Source: Bradyrhizobium sp.
GTDB lineage: Bacteria; Pseudomonadota; Alphaproteobacteria; Rhizobiales; Xanthobacteraceae
Assembly (NCBI RefSeq): GCF_027451485.1
Contig: NZ_DAIDJE010000040.1
Coordinates: 1 to 64,000, forward strand
DNA: 64,000 nucleotides
Direction of reading: 5' to 3'
Shown here piece by piece: positions 35,454 through 43,885 of this stretch. How positions within the stretch are numbered: the stretch's first letter is position 1; every line of letters starts with the position of its first letter. The notes beneath the pieces were generated by a model, which was not told the origin of the DNA, made no database searches, and worked only from the letters and a program-made list of their open reading frames with translations. The position numbers and the translations under genes were made by a program.

Positions 35454-37142
35454 TCAAACCCTCGTCGTGTCGAACTGCGGCCTCTCACCGGTGCCATACC
35501 GGCGCAGCGCGCCCTCCTCGCCGACCGCGTTCGGGCGCTGGAAAATCCAGTTCTGCCAGGCAGTGAGGCGGGAGAAGATCTTCGATTCCATGGTCTCGGG
35601 CCCGACGAAGCGCAGGTTCGCTTCCATTCCGGTGAGCCCGTCGGGTGAGAAGCTCGCGCGCTCCTCCAGGAACACGCGCACCTCGTCATCCCAGTCGATG
35701 TCGTCGAGCGCAAAGGTGACAAGCCCCAGCGCCTCGGCCTGCTCGGCGTCGAGCGCTTCGCCGATGCGCGCGCGCGCGCGCTCCAGATCCGAAGGGTTTG
35801 CCTGGAAACGGCATTGCAGCCGCGTCAGTCCATGGCTCATCGGATAGGCGCCGAAATTCAGCGCCGAAAGCTGCAGCGACGGCGGCGGCCGGTTGTCGCC
35901 TTGCCGAGAACCGATCAGCATGTAGGAGCGGTCGGCGGCGAACACGAGTTCGGCCAGCGTGCCGGCAAAGCAGGAGCCGGGCTCGACCAGCGCAACCAGC
36001 GTGCGCGAGGTGACGTCGATGCGCTTGAGCACCCGCTTCCAGTATTGCCTGACCTCGTTGACCAGCCAGTGCGCCTTGTTGGACTCGAGAAATTCATCGT
36101 AAGCGACTACGTTCGCCGGCTCGCCATGCGACTTGAAGACGAGCATGGCGATCTGAAGCTCGTTGATGCGCAGATGCAGGATGGCGTCATCGAGCTCGCG
36201 TGCGACCTGGAGCGGCCAGAACGAAGCACCTTGCGCGATCATGCCGTCGATCCCGGCAGGCGGCTGCCCCTCGGGCGCCGCAATCGAGATGGTGGCGAGG
36301 CGCGCGGCGCGGTCGATCTCGACGCTGACGCTGCCATAGCGGATCGTGTTCTCGCCCATGGTGCGCGACAGCGCGGTCAGGGTGATGCCTTGGCCGCTCG
36401 CATTGCGTTTCGAGGCGGCGGCGAACTCCCTCGCGCGCTCGGCGATCCTGCCTTCTAACTTGCTGTTGGGCACGATCTCGTCGACGAGACGCCACTGCAC
36501 CGCGCGCTTGCCCTTGATGCCTTCCTCGATGGTGCAGAAGTAATCGGCGTGATCGCGGCGCACCTTGCGCTTGTCGACCACCCGCGTCAGGCCGCCGGTG
36601 CCGGGCAATACCGCCAGCAGCGGCACTTCCGGCAGCGCGACCGCGGCGGAGCCGTCATCGGCGAGAATGATGTGGTCCGTGGCGAGCGCGAGCTCGTAGC
36701 CGCCGCCGGCCGCGGTGCCGTTGACGACGGTGATGAAGCGCTGCCCGGAGTTTTCCGACGAATCCTCGAAGCCGTTCCGCGTTTCGTTGGTGAATTTGCA
36801 GAAGTTGACCTTGTGCGCGTGCGTCGCGCCGGCCAGCATGCGGATATTGGCGCCGGCGCAGAACACGCGATTCTTGCCCGAGCGCAGGATCACCACTTTC
36901 ACCTCGGGGTATTCAAAGCGCAGGCGCTGCACGGCATCGGCAAGCTCGATGTCGACTCCGAGGTCGTAAGAATTGAGCTTGAGCTGATAGCCCTCGAAAA
37001 GGCCGCCGTTCTCATCGACGTCCATCGTCAGCGTCGCGACCTCCCCGTCGACAGCCAGCTTCCAATGCCGGTAGCGCGACGGATCGGTCTGGAAATCGAT
37101 AAAGCTCGCTCCCCCAGCGAGAACGCGTTCATCACCGGCCAT
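35454..37142 (-). CDS. boxC: 2,3-epoxybenzoyl-CoA dihydrolase
   Basis: A 562-residue BoxC with two crotonase-like halves. The N-half has oxyanion-loop segments FCAGANIRML and GTAAGGGYELALATDHI; the C-half has a second, more divergent crotonase fold. BoxC hydrolytically opens the epoxide ring, releasing formate and 3,4-dehydroadipyl-CoA semialdehyde. ATG 37142 is chosen over the frame start at 37184 because GGGAAGGG lies before it and the upstream part contains the operator. Two TGCA-N6-TGCA boxes lie within 100 bp upstream. Confidence 0.95.
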   Translation of the reverse strand: MAGDERVLAGGASFIDFQTDPSRYRHWKLAVDGEVATLTMDVDENGGLFEGYQLKLNSYDLGVDIELADAVQRLRFEYPEVKVVILRSGKNRVFCAGANIRMLAGATHAHKVNFCKFTNETRNGFEDSSENSGQRFITVVNGTAAGGGYELALATDHIILADDGSAAVALPEVPLLAVLPGTGGLTRVVDKRKVRRDHADYFCTIEEGIKGKRAVQWRLVDEIVPNSKLEGRIAERAREFAAASKRNASGQGITLTALSRTMGENTIRYGSVSVEIDRAARLATISIAAPEGQPPAGIDGMIAQGASFWPLQVARELDDAILHLRINELQIAMLVFKSHGEPANVVAYDEFLESNKAHWLVNEVRQYWKRVLKRIDVTSRTLVALVEPGSCFAGTLAELVFAADRSYMLIGSRQGDNRPPPSLQLSALNFGAYPMSHGLTRLQCRFQANPSDLERARARIGEALDAEQAEALGLVTFALDDIDWDDEVRVFLEERASFSPDGLTGMEANLRFVGPETMESKIFSRLTAWQNWIFQRPNAVGEEGALRRYGTGERPQFDTTRV

Positions 37143-37177
37143 CGGCCCTTCCCTGCTCGTCTCTTCCATCGAAGATA

Positions 37178-37191
37178 TGCACAATAATGCA
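37178..37191. promoter_or_regulatory. Putative BoxR operator 1 (TGCA-N6-TGCA)
   Basis: Two TGCA tetramers (37178-37181, 37188-37191) exactly 6 bases apart. BzdR, the anaerobic paralogue of BoxR, is known to bind TGCA repeats with this spacing. The site is 36 bp upstream of the boxC start. Confidence 0.7.
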
Positions 37192-37230
37192 TGTCACGGC
37201 GCAGGTCTAGGCGTCAAACTACATCAAATC

Positions 37231-37244
37231 TGCATTTTCTTGCA
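37231..37244. promoter_or_regulatory. Putative BoxR operator 2 (TGCA-N6-TGCA)
   Basis: A second pair with the same 6-base spacing (TGCA 37231-37234 and 37241-37244), 53 bp from the first and 8 bp after the DUF309 gene stop. Two such pairs in a 109-bp gap are unlikely by chance in GC-rich DNA. Confidence 0.7.
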
Positions 37245-37251
37245 TATTTCA

Positions 37252-37764
37252 CTAAAGGGAACCGAAGGCGATCCAGTCGGCTTTGGCCAAGCCTTCCTGC
37301 GCCAAGCGCGTTTGCAACACCTTGGCGAGTTGGACCGCCGGGAAGCGGTCGGCAAAGCCGCCGGAGGCAGCCGAACGACGCGCCAGAAGTTCGCTGATTC
37401 CGGTGAGCGCCTCGCCCCACAGCCGCAGGGTCGCGTTCGGCTTCCGCATCCGCAGCTTCAGATTGGCGCCCGCGATCTGGATGCAGGCGCGCAGCAGAAG
37501 GCGTTCACGCCCGCCTTGTGGCGCCGCCGCCCAGACGGCTTCCAGCACCTGCTGGGATTCCCAGAAATAGCCGGCGTCGTTCAGCGCCATGCCGTAGCGC
37601 AGGGCCGGGTGCCGTGTCGGCACGAAGCCGACGAACTGCGCCGGCACCAGCGCCTTGGCGTGCCCCAGTGTTTCGTAATCGGCTTCGGCATCCGCCGTTT
37701 CGCCGGGTACGTAGGTCCATCCCGGCAGCGGCAAATGCGCGGCGGCAGAAGAGGTGAAATTCAT
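37252..37764 (-). CDS. DUF309-type protein of the box cluster
   Basis: A 170-residue soluble protein. The motif RYGMALNDAGYFWESQQVLEAVWAAAP, with Trp, Glu and His/Tyr positions in two antiparallel helices, matches DUF309, and a second helical stretch (LLLRACIQIAGANLKLRMRK) follows. DUF309 proteins often occur in box benzoate clusters. Their role is unknown; an accessory or thioester-related function has been supposed. It lies between the hydrolase and boxC on the same strand. Confidence 0.75.
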   Translation of the reverse strand: MNFTSSAAAHLPLPGWTYVPGETADAEADYETLGHAKALVPAQFVGFVPTRHPALRYGMALNDAGYFWESQQVLEAVWAAAPQGGRERLLLRACIQIAGANLKLRMRKPNATLRLWGEALTGISELLARRSAASGGFADRFPAVQLAKVLQTRLAQEGLAKADWIAFGSL

Positions 37765-37787
37765 CGATAAAAACCACGACTCAAAAA

Positions 37788-38603
37788 CTACACAGCTCGG
37801 ATTCCCGAACCTTCATGCACAATCAAAATACGCCTCACAAATTCCGAAACCGCTGCCAGCGTCCGTTCAGGCGCCTCGCGATGTGGCGAGTGTCCGCTTT
37901 GCGGAATTAGCGTCACATCGACAGGACAGTAACATTCCTCTTTCGCGAGCTCGATCTGGCGAATTGTCCCATACTGATCGTTCGCGCCCTGCAGGATTGC
38001 GATCGGCACCCTGATATAGGCAAGATAGCCGCTGATGTCCCATCGACGAAAGTTGGGATCCAGCCAAGCGTCGTTCCAGCCGTAGAAGGCGTTATCGACG
38101 TTGCTGTGCCAGCGTGCGAGCTTCGTCCGCAGCTCCGTGGTTTCATAGGTCTTTCGGATCGCGGCAATCGAGGCGACCGACACGTCTTCGACGAAGAAAT
38201 GCGGCGCGATGAGCACGACGCCACGTACGCGGTGATCGCCCGTGCCGCCGGCATAGATCGCGGCGATCGAAGCCCCATCGGAATGGCCGAGCAGCGCACC
38301 ACGCTGAAAGCCGATCGTATCAAGCAACGCTGGCAAAAGATCGAGCCCCTCGCGGCTCATGTAGTCGAGCGGCCGCGGCAGCGTGACCGGCGAAGACGCT
38401 CCATAGCCGGCGCGCGAATAGACAAAGACGCCCATGCCGGTCGCCGCCTGCAAGGCGCGTGGAAAGTCGCCCCACAGAGCCGCAGAGCCGAGACCTTCAT
38501 GCAGCATCACGATGGTGGGCGCTTCCGAAGGAAGCGGTCCGATCATGCGATACTCGAGATCGCTATCGCCGATGCGCAGGAAGCCTGAGGGTTGAAGCGC
38601 CAT
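37788..38603 (-). CDS. Alpha/beta hydrolase of the box cluster
   Basis: A 271-residue alpha/beta hydrolase. The nucleophile elbow is GHSDGAS (Ser about residue 108), the oxyanion strand MLHEGLGSAALWG is near 33-45, the acid is in ILQGANDQYG, and the His is in PQSGHSPHREAP. All triad members are present. A cap domain of about 50 residues follows the elbow. Such hydrolases accompany benzoate-CoA ligase in many box clusters and may salvage stuck CoA thioesters, which is inference. It is 29 bp after the ligase stop and 23 bp before the DUF309 start codon, consistent with one operon. Confidence 0.88.
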   Translation of the reverse strand: MALQPSGFLRIGDSDLEYRMIGPLPSEAPTIVMLHEGLGSAALWGDFPRALQAATGMGVFVYSRAGYGASSPVTLPRPLDYMSREGLDLLPALLDTIGFQRGALLGHSDGASIAAIYAGGTGDHRVRGVVLIAPHFFVEDVSVASIAAIRKTYETTELRTKLARWHSNVDNAFYGWNDAWLDPNFRRWDISGYLAYIRVPIAILQGANDQYGTIRQIELAKEECYCPVDVTLIPQSGHSPHREAPERTLAAVSEFVRRILIVHEGSGIRAV

Positions 38604-38632
38604 GTGCTGCTCTTGACTTCATCATGCCCGCG

Positions 38633-40201
38633 TCAAGCCTGGCCATGACCGGTGGCGGCGCCATCGTCCCGCAGCTTGAAGCGCTGGATCTTGCCGGTTG
38701 CGGTTTTCGGCAAGGCGTCGACGGTCTCGATCCAGCGCGGATATTTCCAGACGCCGATCTTCTGCTTGACGTATTCCTTCAGTGCCTCGTCCAGGCCGCG
38801 CTTTTCTGCATCGGCACGCAGCACGACAAATGCCTTGGGCTTGAGCAGGCCTTCGCCATCCGCTTCGGGCACAACGGCTGCCTCGAGCACCGCCGGATGG
38901 GTGATCAGCGCGCTTTCAACCTCGAACGGCGACACCCAGATGCCGGACACCTTGAACATGTCGTCACTGCGGCCGCAGAAAGTGAAGCGCCCATCAGCGT
39001 CGCGGACATACTTGTCGCCGGTGCGCGTCCAATGCCCCTCGAAGGTGCGGCGGCTCTTGCTGCGCTGATTCCAGTAGCCCTCGCCAGCGGAAGGAGCATC
39101 CACCAGCAGTTCGCCTACCTCGCCGTCGGCAACGTCGGCGCCGGCTTCGTTGACGAGCCGCACCTTGTAGCCCGGCACCGGCCGGCCCGAGGAGCCGTAT
39201 TTGACGTCGCCAGGCGCGTTCGACAGGAAGATGTGCAACAACTCGGTCGAGCCGACGCCATCGAGAATGTCGACGCCGAAGCGGGCCTTCCAGGCGTGGC
39301 CGACGGATTCCGGCAAGGCTTCGCCTGCCGAGGTGCAGATCCGCAGACGCTTTCCGGCGCGCTCATCCTTCGAGGCCTCATCATGGAGCATCGCCGCGAA
39401 CAGCGTCGGCACGCCGTAAAAGATGCTGGGGTTATACCTGTTCATCAGGGCAAACATCACGGCCGGCGTCGGGCGTTCGGAGTTGAGCACGGTGGTCGCG
39501 CCGACTGACATGGGAAAGGTCAGCGCGTTGCCGAGGCCATAGGCAAAGAAGAGTTTCGCCGCCGAGAGGCAGACATCGTCCTCGCGGATGCCGAGGACCT
39601 GCTTGGCGTAGGTCTCTGCGGTTGCGGCTAGATTGGAATGCAGATGCCGCACGCCCTTGGGCATACCGGTCGAGCCGGACGAATAGAGCCAGAAAGCCGG
39701 CTCATCGGCATGCGTCGCGACGGTCGCGAACACGTCGCTCTCGCCTTTCAGTTCCTCAGACAGCAGTTTGTGGCCGAATGCATTCTTCCCGGAAACGACG
39801 ACGCATTCGAGATCGCTCATTCGCCCGACGATGTCCTTCACGGACGGATAGAGCGCTTCGGAAACGAACAGGACCCGCGCGCGGCAATCGGCGAGCACAT
39901 AGGCATATTGATCTGCGGTCAGAAGCGTATTGAGCGGCACCGGCACGATGCCGGCGCGCATCGCGCCAAGAAATACGGAAGGAAAATCCACCGTATCCAG
40001 CATGATCATCGCCACGCGCTCCTCGCGGCGGACGCCAAGCCGGCGCAAGAGGTTGGCAACCCGGCAGGTCTGCTGCTGCAATTGGCCGTAGGTCAGTTCG
40101 GAAACGGTGTCGGTATAGGCAAGCTTCTGGCTGCGCCCCTCGTCGATGTTGCGGTCGAGCAGATAGGTCACTGCATTGTAAGCGCCCGATGTCTCGATCA
40201 T
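38633..40201 (-). CDS. badA: Benzoate-CoA ligase
   Basis: A 522-residue acyl-adenylate-forming enzyme. ATP motif YSSGSTGMPKGVRH, the A5 motif DGVGSTELLHIF, A7 TGDKYVRDADG and the C-terminal Lys in PKTATGKIQRFK are intact. The SAAKLFFAYGLGN segment and the overall length match benzoate-CoA ligases of the BadA/BclA type. It activates benzoate to benzoyl-CoA, the box pathway substrate and inducer. It is divergent from boxR and probably heads the ligase-hydrolase-DUF309-boxC-boxB series. Confidence 0.93.
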   Translation of the reverse strand: MIETSGAYNAVTYLLDRNIDEGRSQKLAYTDTVSELTYGQLQQQTCRVANLLRRLGVRREERVAMIMLDTVDFPSVFLGAMRAGIVPVPLNTLLTADQYAYVLADCRARVLFVSEALYPSVKDIVGRMSDLECVVVSGKNAFGHKLLSEELKGESDVFATVATHADEPAFWLYSSGSTGMPKGVRHLHSNLAATAETYAKQVLGIREDDVCLSAAKLFFAYGLGNALTFPMSVGATTVLNSERPTPAVMFALMNRYNPSIFYGVPTLFAAMLHDEASKDERAGKRLRICTSAGEALPESVGHAWKARFGVDILDGVGSTELLHIFLSNAPGDVKYGSSGRPVPGYKVRLVNEAGADVADGEVGELLVDAPSAGEGYWNQRSKSRRTFEGHWTRTGDKYVRDADGRFTFCGRSDDMFKVSGIWVSPFEVESALITHPAVLEAAVVPEADGEGLLKPKAFVVLRADAEKRGLDEALKEYVKQKIGVWKYPRWIETVDALPKTATGKIQRFKLRDDGAATGHGQA

Positions 40202-40283
40202 GCCGATTCCCCGAAAGCTCCCTCGCCTGGGATCAGGGCGTCGTTCATCGCGCCCGACCTGCCCGATTTTTTAAGAATTATAA

Positions 40284-40297
40284 TGCATAGAAAGGCA
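40284..40297. promoter_or_regulatory. Possible degenerate BoxR operator in the badA-boxR gap
   Basis: TGCA (40284-40287), 6 bases, then GGCA (40294-40297): one mismatch from the paired TGCA boxes before boxC. It lies in the divergent badA-boxR promoter region, 83 bp from the badA start. Confidence 0.45.
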
Positions 40298-40350
40298 CTA
40301 CGATCGCTTGCTGTCAATGCTCTTCGGCATTATGTTTCCTGGCACGGCGA

Positions 40351-40418
40351 TTCAGAAGTCCAAGTCCCTGATCGAATTCGCCGCTTGTGGTGCAGGGACT
40401 TCAGATCGGCGGTACGAG
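40351..40418 (+). repeat. Palindromic repeat, family A second part, in the boxR leader
   Basis: GTCCCTGATCGAATTCGCCGCTTGTGG..CAGGGACTTCAGATCGGCGGTACGAG, the same unit as 31550-31602 in the other orientation and as the second half of 29092-29258. It ends 12 bp before the first candidate boxR start codon. Confidence 0.8.
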
Positions 40419-40430
40419 CGCAGATTTTGG

Positions 40431-41354
40431 ATGACTCCTGGCATGGACGCTTCGACCAGCGATCCCGAAACGATCTTCCTTGAACAGCTAGGCCAACGGG
40501 TGCGCACCATGCGCGCGTTGCGCGGCATGTCGCGCAAAGTGCTGGCAAAAGTCTCCGGCATTTCCGAGCGCTACATCGCCCAGCTTGAGGCCGGCCGCGG
40601 CAACGTCTCGATTGTGTTATTGCGACGAGTCTCGAATGCGATGGGTGCGCATCTCGAAGATTTGATTCCGCACCAGGGGCCGTCACTCGATTGGGCGGTG
40701 ATCCGCGAACTGCTCCGCAAGGCGACGCCTGCACAGATCGCACAGGCCAAGGACGTTCTCGCGGGGCATGGCGCGTCGTCACCGCATGGTGCGTCGTTTG
40801 CCGGCATTGCGCTGATCGGCCTGCGCGGCGCCGGCAAATCGACGCTCGGCAAGCTGCTCGCCAAAAAAATCGGCTGGAATTTCGTCGAGCTCAACAAGGA
40901 GATCGAGGCCCAGAACGGCCTTTCGGTCGCCGAGATCATCGCGCTCTACGGCCAGGAAGGTTTTCGCCGGCTCGAACAAGCCGCGCTGACACAACTCCTG
41001 GCGCGCAACGAGCCGACCGTGCTCGCTACAGGCGGCGGCATCGTCTCGGAGCCCGTGACCTTCGACCTGATTCTCTCGTCGTTCTACACCGTCTGGCTGA
41101 AGGCCGAGCCGGAAGAGCACATGGCGCGGGTCCGCAAGCAGGGCGATCTCCGCCCAATGGCCGATGATCGCTCGGCGATGGCGGAATTGCGCAACATCCT
41201 GACCAGTCGCGAGCCGCTCTATGCGCGCGCGTCTGCGGTCGTCGATACGGCGGGTCTTTCGGTGGATGTCGCTGCCGCGCGGCTGATCGACACCGTACGC
41301 CCGGTATTGCAGAGCGAAGCGAAAGCGTTCGGTCTGCGGAGTGTGGCGGTTTGA
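40431..41354 (+). CDS. boxR: BoxR/BzdR-type regulator of benzoate degradation
   Basis: A 307-residue fusion of an XRE-type helix-turn-helix (about residues 15-75: LGQRVRTMRALRGMSRKVLAKVSGISERYIAQLEAG) with a shikimate-kinase-like domain from about residue 120. The latter has a P-loop GLRGAGKST and ATGGGIVSE. In BzdR and BoxR this C-terminal domain senses benzoyl-CoA and relieves repression. Two starts are possible, ATG 40431 and ATG 40443; neither has a good ribosome binding site, and the family-A repeat lies immediately upstream. Confidence 0.93.
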   Translation: MTPGMDASTSDPETIFLEQLGQRVRTMRALRGMSRKVLAKVSGISERYIAQLEAGRGNVSIVLLRRVSNAMGAHLEDLIPHQGPSLDWAVIRELLRKATPAQIAQAKDVLAGHGASSPHGASFAGIALIGLRGAGKSTLGKLLAKKIGWNFVELNKEIEAQNGLSVAEIIALYGQEGFRRLEQAALTQLLARNEPTVLATGGGIVSEPVTFDLILSSFYTVWLKAEPEEHMARVRKQGDLRPMADDRSAMAELRNILTSREPLYARASAVVDTAGLSVDVAAARLIDTVRPVLQSEAKAFGLRSVAV

Positions 41355-41461
41355 TTCCGCCCGGTGACGCGACGGAGAACCGCGACCTGAGAAATCCGGC
41401 GTAATGGACCCGGTATCGGGGGAATGCGACCGTTCGCCGAACGGGCAGGCCAATCGGCGGT

Positions 41462-42247
41462 TTACAGCAACGTCGCCATCACCTTCCCCGCCTGCTCGCG
41501 CAACAGCGGCAGGAAGCGTTCTTGCATCTCGTCCGTCGAGATGCGGTCGACATGGGTGCCGATGTTGATCGCGGCCACAATGATGCCGTCGTAGCGTTTC
41601 ACCGGCACGGCGATGGAACGGAAATGCGGCTCGGCCTCGCGATCGACCAGCGAATAGCCGCGCCCGCGATCGGCTGTGATCGCGGAAAGCAAGCGCTTCG
41701 GATCGGTCACAGTCTGCGGCGTCAATGCCTCGCGTTTGATCGCGCTGAGCCGCGCCTTCAACTCGGCATCGCCGAGCCGGCCGAGCAGCACGCGGCCGAC
41801 TGCCGTGCAAAACGCCGGCAGGCGATAGCCGATGTCGACGCCGCCCGTGAAAATCCGCGTCGGGCTGCCGCGCGCGATGAACACCACTTCGTCGCCATCG
41901 AGCACGGCGAGTGAACTGATTTCGTGCGCGGCGCTCGCGATTTTATCCAGTACCGGTTGCAACACCGCAACCATCTGATTCGAGCGAAGATAGGCGACGG
42001 CAAGCGTCAGCACACGCGGGGTCGGCGCGAACAGCTTTCCGTCGCTGGAGACATAGCCGCCGTGTTGCAGCGTAAAAAGGATGCGCCGCGCCGTGGCGCG
42101 CGGCAGGCCGGCAAGGGCGGCGATTTCACTCAGCCTCATCGGCGACGAACGTTCGCCGAACACCTGTAGCAGCCGCAAGCCCCGGTCGAGGCTTTCGACA
42201 AAGTCAGTGGTACGGGGCTCGCTTTCGGAGCGCTTCGGCTTGACCAT
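41462..42247 (-). CDS. IclR-family transcriptional regulator
   Basis: A 261-residue IclR protein. The N-terminal winged helix (about 18-80: FVESLDRGLRLLQVFGE, LSEIAALAGLPRATARRIL) is followed by the effector domain (AVYLRS, LPAFCTAVGRVLL, GRGYSLVDREAEPHFRSIAVPV, VAAINIGTH). The GRG.S.VD.E pattern is typical of PcaR/PobR-like regulators of aromatic catabolism. It is divergent from a Rieske oxygenase gene across 119 bp that hold a palindrome, so it likely controls that unit. Effector unknown. Confidence 0.92.
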   Translation of the reverse strand: MVKPKRSESEPRTTDFVESLDRGLRLLQVFGERSSPMRLSEIAALAGLPRATARRILFTLQHGGYVSSDGKLFAPTPRVLTLAVAYLRSNQMVAVLQPVLDKIASAAHEISSLAVLDGDEVVFIARGSPTRIFTGGVDIGYRLPAFCTAVGRVLLGRLGDAELKARLSAIKREALTPQTVTDPKRLLSAITADRGRGYSLVDREAEPHFRSIAVPVKRYDGIIVAAINIGTHVDRISTDEMQERFLPLLREQAGKVMATLL

Positions 42248-42286
42248 GAAAGTCGCTTGCGAAGTCGGATGCTCGTGTTACGATAT

Positions 42287-42302
42287 TTGAACACTTGTTC
42301 AA
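42287..42302. promoter_or_regulatory. Palindromic operator candidate for the IclR regulator
   Basis: TTGAACA-CT-TGTTCAA, a 7-2-7 perfect inverted repeat, is centred between the divergent iclR-type and Rieske genes, 40 bp from one start and 65 bp from the other. AT-rich palindromes in this position are usual for IclR control. Confidence 0.65.
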
Positions 42303-42366
42303 TACGCGAACTAGCTAGCTCCACCCACCGTCCATCGCAAGCCTTTTTAGAATGAGGTGACGCGCC

Positions 42367-43722
42367 ATGATGAGCCAGGAACAGAACGATCTGATGACGC
42401 GCACGGGCCCGAAAGCGCCATGCGGCAAACTGATGCGGATGTACTGGCAGCCGGCGGCGCTCCTGGATGAACTTGAAGGCCCGCGGCCCGTGCGTCCCGT
42501 CAAATTGCTCGGCGAAGACCTCGTGGTGTTTCGTGACGAGCGAGGCGGCTACGGCCTGATCGAGCGCCACTGCGCGCATCGCGGCGCCGATCTTGCGTTC
42601 GGCCGGCTCGAGCATGGCGGGTTGCGTTGCGCCTTTCACGGCTGGCTGTTCGATTCATCCGGGCAATGCCTGGAAACGCCGGCCGAACCGAAGGGCTCAA
42701 AGCTCTGCCAGGGCATCCGGCAGCGCGCTTATCCGGTCGTCGAGAAAGGCGGCATCCTCTGGGCCTGGCTCGGCGAAGGCGAACCGCCGGCCTTTCCCGA
42801 AATCGACTGCTTTGTCGCGCCCGCCACCCACACCTTCGCCTTCAAGGGCCACATCGCCTGCAACTGGCTGCAGGCGCTCGAAGTCGGCATCGATCCATCC
42901 CACGCCTCGTTCCTGCACCGCTTCTTCGAGGACGAAGACACTTCGGCGGCCTATGGCCGGCAATTCCGCGGCGCGTCGGCCGGTAGCGACCTGCCGATGA
43001 CCAGGATCCTGCGCGAATACGACCGGCCGATCATCAATGTCGAGCAGACCGAATACGGGCTGCGGCTGATCGCGCTGCGCGAGATCGACGAGGAGCGCAC
43101 CCATGTACGCGTCACCAACCAGCTCTTCCCGCACGCGTTCGTTATCCCGATGAGCACCGAGATGACAATCACGCAGTGGCACGTCCCGGTCGATGACGAG
43201 AATTGCTACTGGTATGCGATCTTCACGTCTTACGCGGCGCCGGTCGACAAGGAGAAGATGCGCGAGCAGCGCCTCGAACTCTATGAGCTGCCGGACTACA
43301 TATCGCGCAAGAACAAGGCGAACGATTACGGCTTCGATCCGCACGAGCAGCAGACCGCGACCTATACCGGCATGGGCAACGACATCAACGTGCACGACCA
43401 GTGGGCGGTGGAATCGATGGGGCCGATCCAGGACCGCACCCGCGAGCATCTCGGCGCCGCCGACAAGGCGATCGTGCAATATCGCCGCTTGCTGCGTCAG
43501 GAGATCGAGAAGGCGAACAAGGGCGAGAAGCCGTTCATGTTCCTCGATGCTGGCCGTGCAAAAAGCATCCAGGGCCCGGCGACGATGGACGGCATCGGGC
43601 CGACGCGGGGCTGGGAGACGTTCTGGATGGAAGTCGACGTCAAGCGCCGCCGCGGTGCGCCTTGGACGGCGCCAGCGGTGCAAGAGATCGCGGAGACGGT
43701 ACCGCAGTTGAGGGTGGTGTGA
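42367..43722 (+). CDS. Rieske non-heme iron oxygenase, phthalate-dioxygenase-like
   Basis: A 451-residue oxygenase alpha subunit. The Rieske cluster ligands are CAHRGADL and CAFHGWLF (Cys-X-His-X17-Cys-X2-His). The mononuclear iron site lies in EVGIDPSHASFLHRFF, with Asp and two His. The length and the FPHAFVIPMSTEMTITQWHVPVDD segment resemble phthalate 4,5-dioxygenase-type single-component oxygenases that work with a separate reductase. No reductase or small subunit is adjacent. GAGGTGA precedes ATG 42367 (a second ATG follows at once). Substrate not determinable. Confidence 0.9.
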   Translation: MMSQEQNDLMTRTGPKAPCGKLMRMYWQPAALLDELEGPRPVRPVKLLGEDLVVFRDERGGYGLIERHCAHRGADLAFGRLEHGGLRCAFHGWLFDSSGQCLETPAEPKGSKLCQGIRQRAYPVVEKGGILWAWLGEGEPPAFPEIDCFVAPATHTFAFKGHIACNWLQALEVGIDPSHASFLHRFFEDEDTSAAYGRQFRGASAGSDLPMTRILREYDRPIINVEQTEYGLRLIALREIDEERTHVRVTNQLFPHAFVIPMSTEMTITQWHVPVDDENCYWYAIFTSYAAPVDKEKMREQRLELYELPDYISRKNKANDYGFDPHEQQTATYTGMGNDINVHDQWAVESMGPIQDRTREHLGAADKAIVQYRRLLRQEIEKANKGEKPFMFLDAGRAKSIQGPATMDGIGPTRGWETFWMEVDVKRRRGAPWTAPAVQEIAETVPQLRVV

Positions 43723-43743
43723 TGATGGCCTCTGACTGTTACG

Positions 43744-43872
43744 TCGCCATTCCCCGATGTGCAATTGCACATCGTGGATGCGCCGACAGGCGCAGGCGCG
43801 GAGTCCATCTTTCCGCAGATTGCGGCACCATCGCTTCCCGGCTCGATGCTGCGTATTGCCCGGGAATGACGA
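43744..43872. repeat. Palindromic repeat, family E, with GTGCAATTGCAC core (copy 1)
   Basis: Contains the perfect 18-base palindrome GATGTGCAATTGCACATC (43756-43773) flanked by outer arms CCATTCCCC and GGGAATGACG. The same core and outer arms recur at 53588-53719. It fills the gap between the Rieske gene and the glutamine-synthetase-like gene. Confidence 0.75.
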
Positions 43873-43885
43873 ACGGGACGACACC

